From assembly GCA_035999365.1 (NCBI GenBank), contig DASYGT010000011.1, positions 1-64,000 on the forward strand: 64,000 nt of DNA, in the 5' to 3' direction. Within the stretch, counting starts at the first letter, position 1. Each line of letters begins with the position of its first letter. The position numbers were made by a program, and so were the translations under genes. This DNA comes from DASYGT01 sp035999365. Its GTDB lineage: Bacteria > Actinomycetota > Actinomycetes > Mycobacteriales > Jatrophihabitantaceae. Below are positions 32,654 to 40,887 of this stretch, in pieces. The notes under the pieces are model-generated. The model had not been told where the DNA came from and made no database searches. It saw nothing but the letters and a program-made list of their open reading frames with translations.

Positions 32654-33748
32654 ATGGAGGCACTAGAGGCATCGACCACTGCCGCGGATGTCGTCGGAGT
32701 GCGGTCCGGCACCACCGTCGAGTACCGCGACGTGTGCCGGGTCTTCGGGTCGACGCCCGCGCTGGCCGGGCTCACCCTGCGCATCGAGCCCGGTGAGCTG
32801 CTGGCCCTGCTCGGTCCATCCGGATGCGGCAAGACCACGGCGCTGCGACTGCTTGCCGGGTTCGACCAGCCCACTTCGGGATCCGTCCTCGTCGATGGAC
32901 AGGACGTGTCCCGCATCCCGGCGAACAAGCGCGACATGGGGATGGTGTTTCAGTCCTACAGCCTCTTCCCGACGATGAATGCCACGGACAACGTGGCGTT
33001 CGGCCTCCGGATGCGCGGCCAGAGCGCCACCGACCGGCGCAAGCGCGCCGTAGAACTGCTCGAGCTCGTCGGGCTGGCTGAGCACGTCAAGAAGTACCCG
33101 CACCAGCTTTCCGGCGGGCAGCAACAGCGCGTGGCGCTCGCGCGGGCACTGGCGATCCAGCCTCGCGTTCTGCTCCTCGACGAGCCACTTTCTGCGCTGG
33201 ACGCGAAGGTGCGCGAACAGCTGCGTGACGAGATTCGGCGCATCCAGCTCGAACTCGGTGTCACCACCGTGTTCGTGACGCACGACCAGGAGGAGGCGTT
33301 GTCGATGGCCGACCGCGTAGGTGTCATGCGCGCCGGTCGGCTCGAGCAGATCGACGCTCCGGCGGTGCTCTACGACCGCCCTGCTACCCCGTTCGTGGCG
33401 GAGTTCGTCGGCACGATGAATCGCCTCGCCGCCGCGACGGAGGCCGACGGCCGCGTGCGGGTCGGCTCGCAGGTGCTCGCTGCCGACGGCGAGCTCCCCG
33501 CGCCCGGACGTGACGTGACCGTGCTCGTCCGCCCCGAGGCGATGGTCGTCAGCCCGTCGGACACCGGCGATTCGGTCGTGATCGTCGCGACGTTCCGTGG
33601 ATCGAGCACCCGGTTGCGACTGCTGCGCGAGGACGGCACCGAGGTGCTGGCCGACGTGCCGTCGCACCGGGCTGGTGATTTCGGCGCAGGCCGCCGCGTT
33701 GCGATCTCACTGCTCGACCGTCCGGTGTTGCTCGCCAACCAGGCGTGA
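32654..33748 (+). CDS. ABC transporter ATP-binding protein (PotA-like)
   Basis: 364 residues. Walker A GPSGCGKTT (54-62), the signature LSGGQ (152-156), Walker B RVLLLDEP (171-178), and the switch His in VTHDQEE are intact. A C-terminal TOBE domain begins near residue 270. It starts 4 bases after the second permease and overlaps the phosphoesterase start (GTGA). Confidence 0.92.
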   Translation: MEALEASTTAADVVGVRSGTTVEYRDVCRVFGSTPALAGLTLRIEPGELLALLGPSGCGKTTALRLLAGFDQPTSGSVLVDGQDVSRIPANKRDMGMVFQSYSLFPTMNATDNVAFGLRMRGQSATDRRKRAVELLELVGLAEHVKKYPHQLSGGQQQRVALARALAIQPRVLLLDEPLSALDAKVREQLRDEIRRIQLELGVTTVFVTHDQEEALSMADRVGVMRAGRLEQIDAPAVLYDRPATPFVAEFVGTMNRLAAATEADGRVRVGSQVLAADGELPAPGRDVTVLVRPEAMVVSPSDTGDSVVIVATFRGSSTRLRLLREDGTEVLADVPSHRAGDFGAGRRVAISLLDRPVLLANQA

Positions 33749-35310
33749 CTACCGAGCGGACGATCCGTGGCGGTGCCGCCGGCGAGGGTGGTTACCGCCC
33801 CCTCGTTGCCGGTCCCGGCGAGCCGCACCAGCACCGCACGGAACTCGCTCCCGCACCCGCGCGTCTTGGCACGCCGACGGTGACGATCGCGCACCTGTCC
33901 GACCTGCACCTCTGCGACGCCCAATCGCCCGCGCGGGCCGAGTTCCTTGATCGTTGGGTCGATCCGGACTCAGCCTTGCGCGGGCACATCCAAGAGATCG
34001 GCACCTATCGGGCGCAGGAGATGATGAGCGCCCATGTTGCCGAGGCGATGACGCGGGCGCTGAACGCGATAGATGAAGGCCCCGTGGGTGGTGCGCCGGT
34101 CGATTTCGGTGTTGTCACCGGCGACAACACCGACAACGCGCAGGCGAACGAGCTGGACTGGTACCTGGCCTTGCTTGACGGTGGCACCGTCCGCCCCGAC
34201 TCGGGCGACCTCACCCGCTACGAAGGAGTCGCCGACGATGTGGTCGACGACGAACGGCACTGGCATCCGAATGCGGTGCATCCCGACCTACCGCGGATGC
34301 GCTACGGCCTGCCCGAAGTTCCCGGCCTGCTCGACGCAGTGCGCGCACCGTTCGACGCGACTGGACTCGATGTGCCCTGGCTGGCCGTGCATGGCAACCA
34401 TGATCAGCTTCTTCAAGGCACGGTGCCGGGTTCGGCCGCGCTCGCTGCCGTAGCGGTGGGAGCCACGAAGGCTGTAGGGCTGCCCGCTCATTGGACGGAC
34501 GACGCGATCATCGCGCTGGTGGCGGGCCTGGCCCGCTGCGATCCGGCCGCCCTCGAGGCGCTCGGTGCCGCACGAACCAGGCCAGTGACTCCCGACCCGG
34601 CACGCCGGATCATCACCCGCGATCAGTTCGTCGAGGCGCACTTCCACGACCGTGCCCGGCCGAAGGGCCATGGCTTCGCCGCTGATGGTCGTGCCTACTA
34701 CCGCCACGACCACGGCGACTGCACCGTTCTGGTCATGGACACCGTCGACGAGCACGGCGGATGGGACGGATCGCTCGATGCCGAGCAGCTCGAATGGCTC
34801 GAGAGCGAGATGGACGCGGCCGACAGGGAGCACCGGTACGTGATCCTCGCCAGCCATCACCCGCTCCGAACGATGGTGAACGACACGTGGGCCGCCGGTA
34901 CGCCGAGCCGCGTGCTCGGTGCCGAATTCGACGCTGTGCTTGCTCGGCACCCGAGCGTTGTCATGTGGCTGAACGGACACACGCATCACACCGGGATCGT
35001 GGCGCACGGCTCGTGGTGGGAGATCACGACGCCGTCACTCATCGACTGGCCGCAACAGTCGCGCATCGTCGAGGTGCTGCGCAGCGACGGCACGCTGACG
35101 ATCGCCACGACGATGGTCGACCACTGCGGTTCCCCGAGCTGGGATTCCTCGATCGACGCACCGCTGGCGCTTGCGTCGCTGTCTCGTGAGCTCGCGGCCA
35201 ACGACTGGCAATCACGCTCGTACGCGCTGGAGCAGAGCCCGCGTGCCGGTACGGCTGCCGATCGCAACGTCCTGCTGCACCTGCGTGATCCGTGGCAAAT
35301 CGGCGCGTAG
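33745..35310 (+). CDS. Metallophosphoesterase (TIGR03767-type) linked to the ABC importer
   Basis: 521 residues from the GTG at 33745. Binuclear-metal motifs of the calcineurin-like superfamily are in order: SDLHL (Asp53, His55), GDNTDN (Asp126), GNHDQ, ASHHPL and NGHTHHTG. It resembles the actinobacterial TIGR03767 family. No signal peptide is evident, so it probably acts on imported substrate in the cytoplasm. Coupling to the ATPase suggests the importer takes up a phosphodiester or phosphonate-like compound that this enzyme hydrolyses; compare Ugp with UgpQ. The substrate is not known. Confidence 0.85.
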   Translation: MTTERTIRGGAAGEGGYRPLVAGPGEPHQHRTELAPAPARLGTPTVTIAHLSDLHLCDAQSPARAEFLDRWVDPDSALRGHIQEIGTYRAQEMMSAHVAEAMTRALNAIDEGPVGGAPVDFGVVTGDNTDNAQANELDWYLALLDGGTVRPDSGDLTRYEGVADDVVDDERHWHPNAVHPDLPRMRYGLPEVPGLLDAVRAPFDATGLDVPWLAVHGNHDQLLQGTVPGSAALAAVAVGATKAVGLPAHWTDDAIIALVAGLARCDPAALEALGAARTRPVTPDPARRIITRDQFVEAHFHDRARPKGHGFAADGRAYYRHDHGDCTVLVMDTVDEHGGWDGSLDAEQLEWLESEMDAADREHRYVILASHHPLRTMVNDTWAAGTPSRVLGAEFDAVLARHPSVVMWLNGHTHHTGIVAHGSWWEITTPSLIDWPQQSRIVEVLRSDGTLTIATTMVDHCGSPSWDSSIDAPLALASLSRELAANDWQSRSYALEQSPRAGTAADRNVLLHLRDPWQIGA

Positions 35311-35331
35311 CGCTCCCACTGACGGCCGGCA

Positions 35332-35345
35332 TTGCATCGATGCAA
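35332..35345. promoter_or_regulatory. Perfect 14-bp palindrome before the first small secreted protein
   Basis: TTGCATCGATGCAA is self-complementary over 14 bases and AT-rich for this DNA. It overlaps the GCAAC of the proposed -35 element (35342-35346), so a bound protein would affect that promoter. It may instead assist termination of the upstream operon. Confidence 0.4.
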
Positions 35346-35380
35346 CGCGCCGCGACATTCAGATCGTCTTTATCGGTGTA
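35342..35380 (+). promoter_or_regulatory. Putative ECF-type promoter of the first small secreted protein
   Basis: GCAAC at 35342-35346 and CGTCT at 35365-35369 are separated by 18 bases, resembling ECF sigma-factor promoters with a CGTC -10. The downstream segment TCGTCTYTATCGGYGTA (35364-35380) recurs almost unchanged before the paralogous gene. Confidence 0.45.
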
Positions 35381-35426
35381 ACCGAGCCTGCCATTCGCTC
35401 GACCACCACGCGATTTGGAGAATGCG

Positions 35427-35807
35427 TTGTCTTCAACAAAAGAATGCTCACGTCGACCGAAGTTCCGGGGCGCGGTCGTTGCGCTCACGCTCCTCAGCGG
35501 TGCCATCATGTCCAGCGCGGTCAGTCTGATCGACGCGCCGTCTTCCGCCGCAACGCCACCGTTCCCCTGCAAGCAGAGTCCCGACGGCAAGAGCTGCACG
35601 CAGGGGGACGACGGGGCGGGCGGCGGATCGTCGATCTCCATGCAATTCCAGCTGGACAGCAGCATGTATTCGATCGATTACTACGTCCGAATCGACGGAA
35701 AAGATACGACAAATGCGCAGGCGACAGCGCTGCAGAACGCTCTGGGTTATCCGGTTTGCTACCGAAAGCTCGACAACAAGAAGGTCGTTGAGTGCGTGGA
35801 CCTGTAG
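35427..35807 (+). CDS. Small secreted protein, paralogue 1 (unrecognised family)
   Basis: 126 residues from the TTG at 35427, which has GGAG 6 bases upstream; the TTG also aligns with the start of the paralogue at 36532. A basic N-terminus and hydrophobic core (AVVALTLLSGAIMSSAV) form a signal peptide. The mature protein begins near ATPPFP and carries CKQSPDGKSCTQGDDG followed by a glycine-rich linker. A C-terminal domain of about 65 residues (YSIDYYVRIDG ... ALGYPVCYRKLDNKKVVECVDL) has two more cysteines. No family is recognised. Four cysteines imply disulfides. Confidence 0.7.
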   Translation: MSSTKECSRRPKFRGAVVALTLLSGAIMSSAVSLIDAPSSAATPPFPCKQSPDGKSCTQGDDGAGGGSSISMQFQLDSSMYSIDYYVRIDGKDTTNAQATALQNALGYPVCYRKLDNKKVVECVDL

Positions 35808-35885
35808 GGCACGCTGAGGGCGATACGCGTACACGGACTTCCCGACGCGTCGGTCTGTCGGAGCGCGGTCCTAGACTCCGCGCCT

Positions 35886-36425
35886 ATGGCAGTCGTCGAC
35901 GAGCAGGGCCGTCCCGAACCACCGATCGCGGCCGACGAGGTCGCCACGTTGAAGGGCTTCCTCGACTATCAGCGCGCGACTTTCGCCTGGAAGTGCTGGG
36001 GACTCGACGCCGCCGGGCTCAGCGCGAAGGTGGGCGTATCGACGATGACGCTGGGCGGGATGCTCAAGCACCTGGCGCTCGTCGAGGACGTGTGGTTCTC
36101 CCGATCATTGAACGCCGCCGAATACCAGCCCCCGTGGGACGCGGTGGACTGGAAGGCCACTCCCGATTGGGACTGGGATTCAGCAGCCGACGACTCCCCC
36201 GAACGGCTGCGCTCGCTGTGGGAGCACGCCGTCGAACGGTCGCGCTCACTGGTCGATGACGCCCTGACCAGGGGCGGCCTCGACCAGCTGGCCCGGCGTA
36301 CCTGGCCCGACGGCGGCGCGCCGAGCCTGCGCTGGATCCTGTGTCACATGATCGAGGAGTACGCGCGGCACAACGGCCACGCCGACCTCATCCGCGAATC
36401 GGTCGACGGCGAGACCGGCGAGTAG
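35886..36425 (+). CDS. DinB-superfamily protein (DUF664 type)
   Basis: 179 residues. DinB four-helix bundle with the metal-binding histidines in LKHLALVEDVWF (His about 61) and HMIEEYARHNGHADLIRE near residues 156-164. Actinobacterial members are often mycothiol-dependent thiol transferases or detoxification proteins. It lies between the two paralogous secreted proteins, with 78 bases before it and 106 after, so it may be an insertion into a tandem duplication or part of the same response. Confidence 0.85.
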   Translation: MAVVDEQGRPEPPIAADEVATLKGFLDYQRATFAWKCWGLDAAGLSAKVGVSTMTLGGMLKHLALVEDVWFSRSLNAAEYQPPWDAVDWKATPDWDWDSAADDSPERLRSLWEHAVERSRSLVDDALTRGGLDQLARRTWPDGGAPSLRWILCHMIEEYARHNGHADLIRESVDGETGE

Positions 36426-36452
36426 CCCGTAACAAAGGCTTTCGGAGCCGGT

Positions 36453-36490
36453 GCAACCCGGCAACGGTGCGGCTCGTCTCTATCGGCGTA
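36453..36490 (+). promoter_or_regulatory. Putative ECF-type promoter of the second small secreted protein
   Basis: GCAAC at 36453-36457 and CGTCT at 36475-36479, spacer 17 bases, followed by TATCGGCGTA. The block TCGTCTYTATCGGYGTA at 36474-36490 matches the one before the first paralogue, suggesting shared control. Confidence 0.45.
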
Positions 36491-36531
36491 TGAATCCAGC
36501 GCACCGCGCCATCGCCCACGGAGGACGCCTG

Positions 36532-36927
36532 ATGCTTTCCCGCAACCACACCCCACGCCAGGGCAGACGGTCGAAGCTGAGCCGCGCGACGATCGCGTTA
36601 GCGCTACTCACCGGCAGCCTGGCGTCCGGTGCCGTCACGATCGTTGACGCTCCCGCATCCTCGGCAAACCCGCCGATACCGTGCAAGCAATCCCCGGACG
36701 GCAAGAGCTGCACGCAAGGTGACGACGGCACAGGTGGTGGCGCTCCCCCCTGGGTCGCCGACGACTTCTACCTGCTGGCTCAGGTGGGGCAGTGGGACTA
36801 CTACGCCAGGGTCGACGGCGCAGCGACCACCCACCTGCAGGGCGCCTATCTTGCCGACAATTTGGCGTATACGTATTGCAGCGTGCCGAACAGGAGCACG
36901 AAGCTTCTCGCGTGCATTAAGGAGTAG
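36532..36927 (+). CDS. Small secreted protein, paralogue 2 (unrecognised family)
   Basis: 131 residues from the ATG at 36532, preceded by GGAGG. Signal peptide ATIALALLTGSLASGAV, cleavage expected near SSANPP. The stretch CKQSPDGKSCTQGDDG is identical to paralogue 1 and is followed by GTGGGAPP. The C-terminal domain (YYARVDGAATTHLQGAYLADNLAYTYCSVPNRSTKLLACIKE) aligns with paralogue 1 through YxARxDG, the A-x-L-x-x-x-L-x-Y helix and the two terminal cysteines. Function unknown; a secreted disulfide-stabilised effector, inhibitor or signal is possible. The 272 bases after it show no convincing gene. Confidence 0.7.
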   Translation: MLSRNHTPRQGRRSKLSRATIALALLTGSLASGAVTIVDAPASSANPPIPCKQSPDGKSCTQGDDGTGGGAPPWVADDFYLLAQVGQWDYYARVDGAATTHLQGAYLADNLAYTYCSVPNRSTKLLACIKE

Positions 36928-37199
36928 GAACATTCAGCTCACCTGCCACTGACTCCGCGCGTCATCAGGCCGGGTCAACGTCGGCTCGCGTTGCTCACGC
37001 TAGCGACCGCTGCGCGAACCTGAGAAGCGCATGTCCCCGGCGAGCGTCGAGGCACCCGGTCGGCGCATGCTGTCCTCGTCCCTCGGCCGGCGCATCCCTC
37101 CCGCACCGGTCGAGGGACCTTCGCACCGGCGGAGCATCCTCAACGAGGGATGGGAACCGGATCGCCGTGAGACCCGCGCGACGCCCCAGTGGTCGAGTT

Positions 37200-38936
37200 T
37201 CAGCCGAGCAGCCAAACGGCAACGCCGCTGCTGCTCAGATCGGGGGCACGGCCGGTCAGACGTTGGGCGAGCGTCGAGAACCAGCGGGAGTTCGGCGCGC
37301 TCAGCACGACGATGATCGCCTTCGGGTGGAGGTGGCGCAGAGCGTCACGTCCCTCGGCCAGAGCCGTCGCGGCTTCGCCTCGGGCGTGTGCGCCGGGCGG
37401 GCCTGCAACGAGGCGGCGAAGGATGTCGGCATCGCCGTTGTCTTGCCCGGCCGGCAGCAGCGCATAGCCACCGGGTTGCACGAAGTGGAAGTTGTCGAGC
37501 TGTTGGTAATACATCGCGCGGGCATCTCCGGGCCACGGCATGGGCAGCAGGAGAACGGGGGCGCTGGCGGGGATCAGCCGGTGCTCCGCCCTCGATCCGA
37601 AGAAGGGGACGGATGGTGGCAGAGCTGATGTGCCCAGCGCGCGCGGCGTCAGGGTCAGCAGCGGAATAAGGACAAGGATCAGCGCGGTGATTGCAGCGAT
37701 CGCCCTGCCGCGTTCGCTGACCTGCGGGTCCGCGACGCGCGGTCTGGCCCTGTCCCAAAGCTGGTCGATCCAGCGACTGAGCAGCCACGCGATCACCAGA
37801 AACGTCCCCAGCGCGATTCGCGCCGGGAGCACAGAGCGAAGGTCCGCGACGCGGGTGAGCAGGCGCCACGGCAGCCAGACGTGGGGGATTCCGTCGGTGC
37901 CGAAGGTGAGTGCGACAAGGATGACCGCTGCGATAGCGGCGACGCGCACAAGCCGATCTCGTCGCCAGGTGAGCGCGATTGCCAGTAGCAGAGCCACGAG
38001 CAGACCCCACCCGACGTACACGCCATCCTCGGCGCCGCCGAGCTTGCTGTAATGACCGCCCGCAGTGCTCCAGATCTGCTGAGTCGTCGAGTACACGTAG
38101 TCGTCGACCACTGCGTGAAAGCGCTGCGACTGGAGCACCACATGCCGGGCGAACAAGAGTTGGTTCAGGAGCATCGGTGCCGCGAGGACGCAGAACAGGG
38201 CCGCCGCCGCGAATAGCGGGATGATCGCGTGACGGACAGCGGCCGCTGTCCTGCGCGGCATCACTACCGCTGCTGCGATCGCGGCGGCGAGGACGCCGAT
38301 CGCCAGGATGATCAGGACCTCCTCGCTGATCCCGGCTTGGGCAGCGGCCGCGATCGCCAGGTACACCGCAGTGCGGGAGGACTTTCGCGGGAACCGCCAC
38401 AACAGGTCCTCGAGCAACATGATCATTAGCGGGACCAACGGCAGGAAGACGAGATTGAGGTGGCCGAGCAGATGGCCCGCCACGAACGGGCTGAAGCTGA
38501 AGGTGAACGCGCCGATCGCCGCCGCTCCAGCATGCCGGGTGTATCGACGAAGCCACCAGAATCCGGTAAGCGTGGTCAACGCCGGCCCCAGCGTCATCAG
38601 TGCGGCGAACGAATATGCCGCGCCGAGGGTGAACGTGATCGGTGCCGCGAGGATGCCCAGGGTCGGCACGAAGGTGTTCCACGTGAGTGCTACCCCATGG
38701 GGATAGAAGATCGCGTCGCTGTTGAACGGGCTCTGTCCATGCACGATGGCCCATGGCACCCACTTGAGGAACCACATCATCTGCATCGGATCATTGCCGT
38801 GGTTGCGGCTACCGAGCACCCGTCCAGCCGGATCGGCCCACAACTGGTGATAGATGATCACCATGCCCGTCAAGGCGATGGCAAACACGACGAGGGACCA
38901 TCGGCTCCGACTGGACAATCGCAACTGCACAGGCAA
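37200..38936 (-). CDS. Polytopic membrane protein, GT-C glycosyltransferase-like
   Basis: 578 residues from a TTG at 38936 (GGGGGA upstream); a GTG at 38930 is an alternative. About 11-13 membrane helices. An extracytoplasmic loop after helix 1 carries acidic residues (SRNHGNDPMQMMWFLKW), and FYPHGVALTWNT follows, a pattern seen in GT-C-fold polyprenyl-phosphate-sugar glycosyltransferases and their relatives. The C-terminal region (about 455-578) is predicted extracytoplasmic. Specific donor and acceptor are unknown. The neighbour on the opposite strand is another large membrane protein. Confidence 0.6.
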   Translation of the reverse strand: MPVQLRLSSRSRWSLVVFAIALTGMVIIYHQLWADPAGRVLGSRNHGNDPMQMMWFLKWVPWAIVHGQSPFNSDAIFYPHGVALTWNTFVPTLGILAAPITFTLGAAYSFAALMTLGPALTTLTGFWWLRRYTRHAGAAAIGAFTFSFSPFVAGHLLGHLNLVFLPLVPLMIMLLEDLLWRFPRKSSRTAVYLAIAAAAQAGISEEVLIILAIGVLAAAIAAAVVMPRRTAAAVRHAIIPLFAAAALFCVLAAPMLLNQLLFARHVVLQSQRFHAVVDDYVYSTTQQIWSTAGGHYSKLGGAEDGVYVGWGLLVALLLAIALTWRRDRLVRVAAIAAVILVALTFGTDGIPHVWLPWRLLTRVADLRSVLPARIALGTFLVIAWLLSRWIDQLWDRARPRVADPQVSERGRAIAAITALILVLIPLLTLTPRALGTSALPPSVPFFGSRAEHRLIPASAPVLLLPMPWPGDARAMYYQQLDNFHFVQPGGYALLPAGQDNGDADILRRLVAGPPGAHARGEAATALAEGRDALRHLHPKAIIVVLSAPNSRWFSTLAQRLTGRAPDLSSSGVAVWLLG

Positions 38937-39145
38937 GCACGTCCCCCAAGCGGTCTAGTTGCCGACGCCGACCGCTGGCACGGAACCCAACCCACCCATC
39001 CGGCGACCATATTCTGTCTAATCCCCAGCAGAGACTCAGAACCATCTCATCGTGCTGCCAGCACCGGGCCAGCACGGTGCGAACCCCCCACACGCAGGCG
39101 AACCGCACGATCGATTCGGCAAAGCGCTGAGAGCCGGGGGCCACC

Positions 39146-40789
39146 GTGCCTCATGCTTCCTACGATCGGGATGTGCACGGCGCCGCTGAAATACGGATCC
39201 GGTTGACGTGGTTCGCCGAGTCTCTGCAACGCGGATCTCGGATGGCCCTCGGGTTCGCTGCACTGGCAGCGATGTCGCTCGGATACCTGCTGTGGTCGCC
39301 GCGCTCCCCCGACCTCGCCGCTCAGCTCGCCCGCGCCGACGTCGTTCGGCAGGCGGGTGACATCAGCTGGTGGACCGGCTGGTTCGGTGGCCTGCGGACG
39401 CACGACTACAGCTGGCTCGTACCGACCTGGATTGCCGGGGTCGGCGCACCGGTTCTCGGTGCGGCCGGAGCTTTCTGCGGCGGCGCGGCCGCCTACCGGC
39501 TGCTCGCCTCGGCCCAGCGCCGATTCCTGTCCGGCTCGGCTTTCGTCATGATCTGCCTCGCCGACGTCGTCGTGGGGCGGCTCACCTTTGCCGTCGGAGT
39601 CGCCGTCGGGCTCTGCTCGCTCGTCGTGCTGCGCCAGAACCGAGCCGTCGTGTCGGCCGGACTGGCCGCCGTCGCGTTCTTGGCGAGCCCGCTCGCCGGG
39701 CTGTTCGTCGGCATCGCGATGCTGGCGGTGGCCGTCACTGATCACGGGCTGCGCCGAGCGGCCGTGCTGGGCGCCGGCACGATGCTGCTGATCGCCGCCG
39801 GCCAGGTTGTGTTCGTCCCCGGTGCCGGCGAGATGCCGTTCGCGGCAGCCGATGCGGTGCGCGGACTGCTGTGTTGCGCGGCGGTGGCGATCGCCTGCCG
39901 CGGCCACCGCACAATCTCTGTCGGAGCGATGATCACCGCAGCCGCAGTACCCCTGTTCCTGCTCGCTCCCGGTGCGGTGGGTGCCAACATCGTGCGCCTG
40001 CCGTGGATGTGCTGCGTGCCGCTCATCCTCGGCTACGGACACCTTCCGCGCCGCTGGATGGTGGCTGTACTGGCCGCGTTGTGCGCGGCGTGGCCGATCA
40101 GCGACGTCGCCGGCCAGCTCGTCAGTGGCGCCGCCCCATCGGCCCAACGCGCCTTCTACCAGCCGCTTGAACACACGCTCACCACGCTGCGGGCGGCCGC
40201 CGGTTCTGCGGCGATCGGTCAGCGACTCGAACTCGTCGACACCGCCAACCATTTCGGTACGACGTACCTCGCCCCCCTCGGTCTCGCTCGCGGATGGGAC
40301 CGGCAGGCCGACGTCGCCGACAACGGACTGTTCTACCGTCCTGGCGCATTGACGGCCACCTCTTACCACGCCTGGCTTCACGACCTGGCTGTCGCCTGGG
40401 TGGCCGTTCCGCACGCGCGGCTCGACCAAGCAGCCCGCGCCGAATCCCTCCTGATCGGCTCCGGGCTGCCCTACCTGAGACCGGTCTGGTCGAACGCGAA
40501 CTGGCAGCTGTACCGCGTCGTCGATGCTGCGCCACTCGCCTCCGGAGCGACGGTGCTGAACGTGTCCGCATCGGCCGTAACGCTGCGGGTTCCGCATGCG
40601 GGCAGGGTGTTGCTGCGGGTGCGTTACACACGCGGACTGATCGCCGCCGACGTCGCGACCGGTCAGCCGGCGGGATGCATCGACAACGAGGGCGGCTGGA
40701 CCCGCTTGCAGTTGTCGCGGGCGACAACCGTCACCGTGCGACTCGCCGGCGCGATCACCTGGCCCAGGCCGGACAACGACTGTCCGTAG
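39146..40789 (+). CDS. Large integral membrane protein, GT-C-like, with exported C-terminal domain
   Basis: 547 residues from a GTG at 39146. About ten helices in residues 30-325, then an extracytoplasmic C-terminal part containing a Rossmann-free alpha/beta segment (TLRAAAGSAAIGQRLELVDTANHFGTTYLAPLGLARGWDRQ) and a beta-rich end. The layout (membrane bundle followed by a ligand-like outer domain) resembles actinobacterial envelope glycosyltransferases of unknown specificity. No catalytic motif was recognised with confidence. It diverges from the 37200-38936 gene. Confidence 0.55.
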   Translation: MPHASYDRDVHGAAEIRIRLTWFAESLQRGSRMALGFAALAAMSLGYLLWSPRSPDLAAQLARADVVRQAGDISWWTGWFGGLRTHDYSWLVPTWIAGVGAPVLGAAGAFCGGAAAYRLLASAQRRFLSGSAFVMICLADVVVGRLTFAVGVAVGLCSLVVLRQNRAVVSAGLAAVAFLASPLAGLFVGIAMLAVAVTDHGLRRAAVLGAGTMLLIAAGQVVFVPGAGEMPFAAADAVRGLLCCAAVAIACRGHRTISVGAMITAAAVPLFLLAPGAVGANIVRLPWMCCVPLILGYGHLPRRWMVAVLAALCAAWPISDVAGQLVSGAAPSAQRAFYQPLEHTLTTLRAAAGSAAIGQRLELVDTANHFGTTYLAPLGLARGWDRQADVADNGLFYRPGALTATSYHAWLHDLAVAWVAVPHARLDQAARAESLLIGSGLPYLRPVWSNANWQLYRVVDAAPLASGATVLNVSASAVTLRVPHAGRVLLRVRYTRGLIAADVATGQPAGCIDNEGGWTRLQLSRATTVTVRLAGAITWPRPDNDCP

Positions 40790-40887
40790 CGTTGGCCTCG
40801 AAGTTCTGCGCGACGCCTGAGAGACACCGCCTGTACCTCACGAGCCTGCCCTGCGATTTTCGCTGCGACCGATGGCATGGTCAACGC

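Noticed and set aside
36995..37222. 75-residue minus-strand frame in the gap after the second small secreted protein
   Set aside because: Arginine-rich composition, no ribosome binding site and no recognisable domain; overlaps the end of the membrane protein gene.
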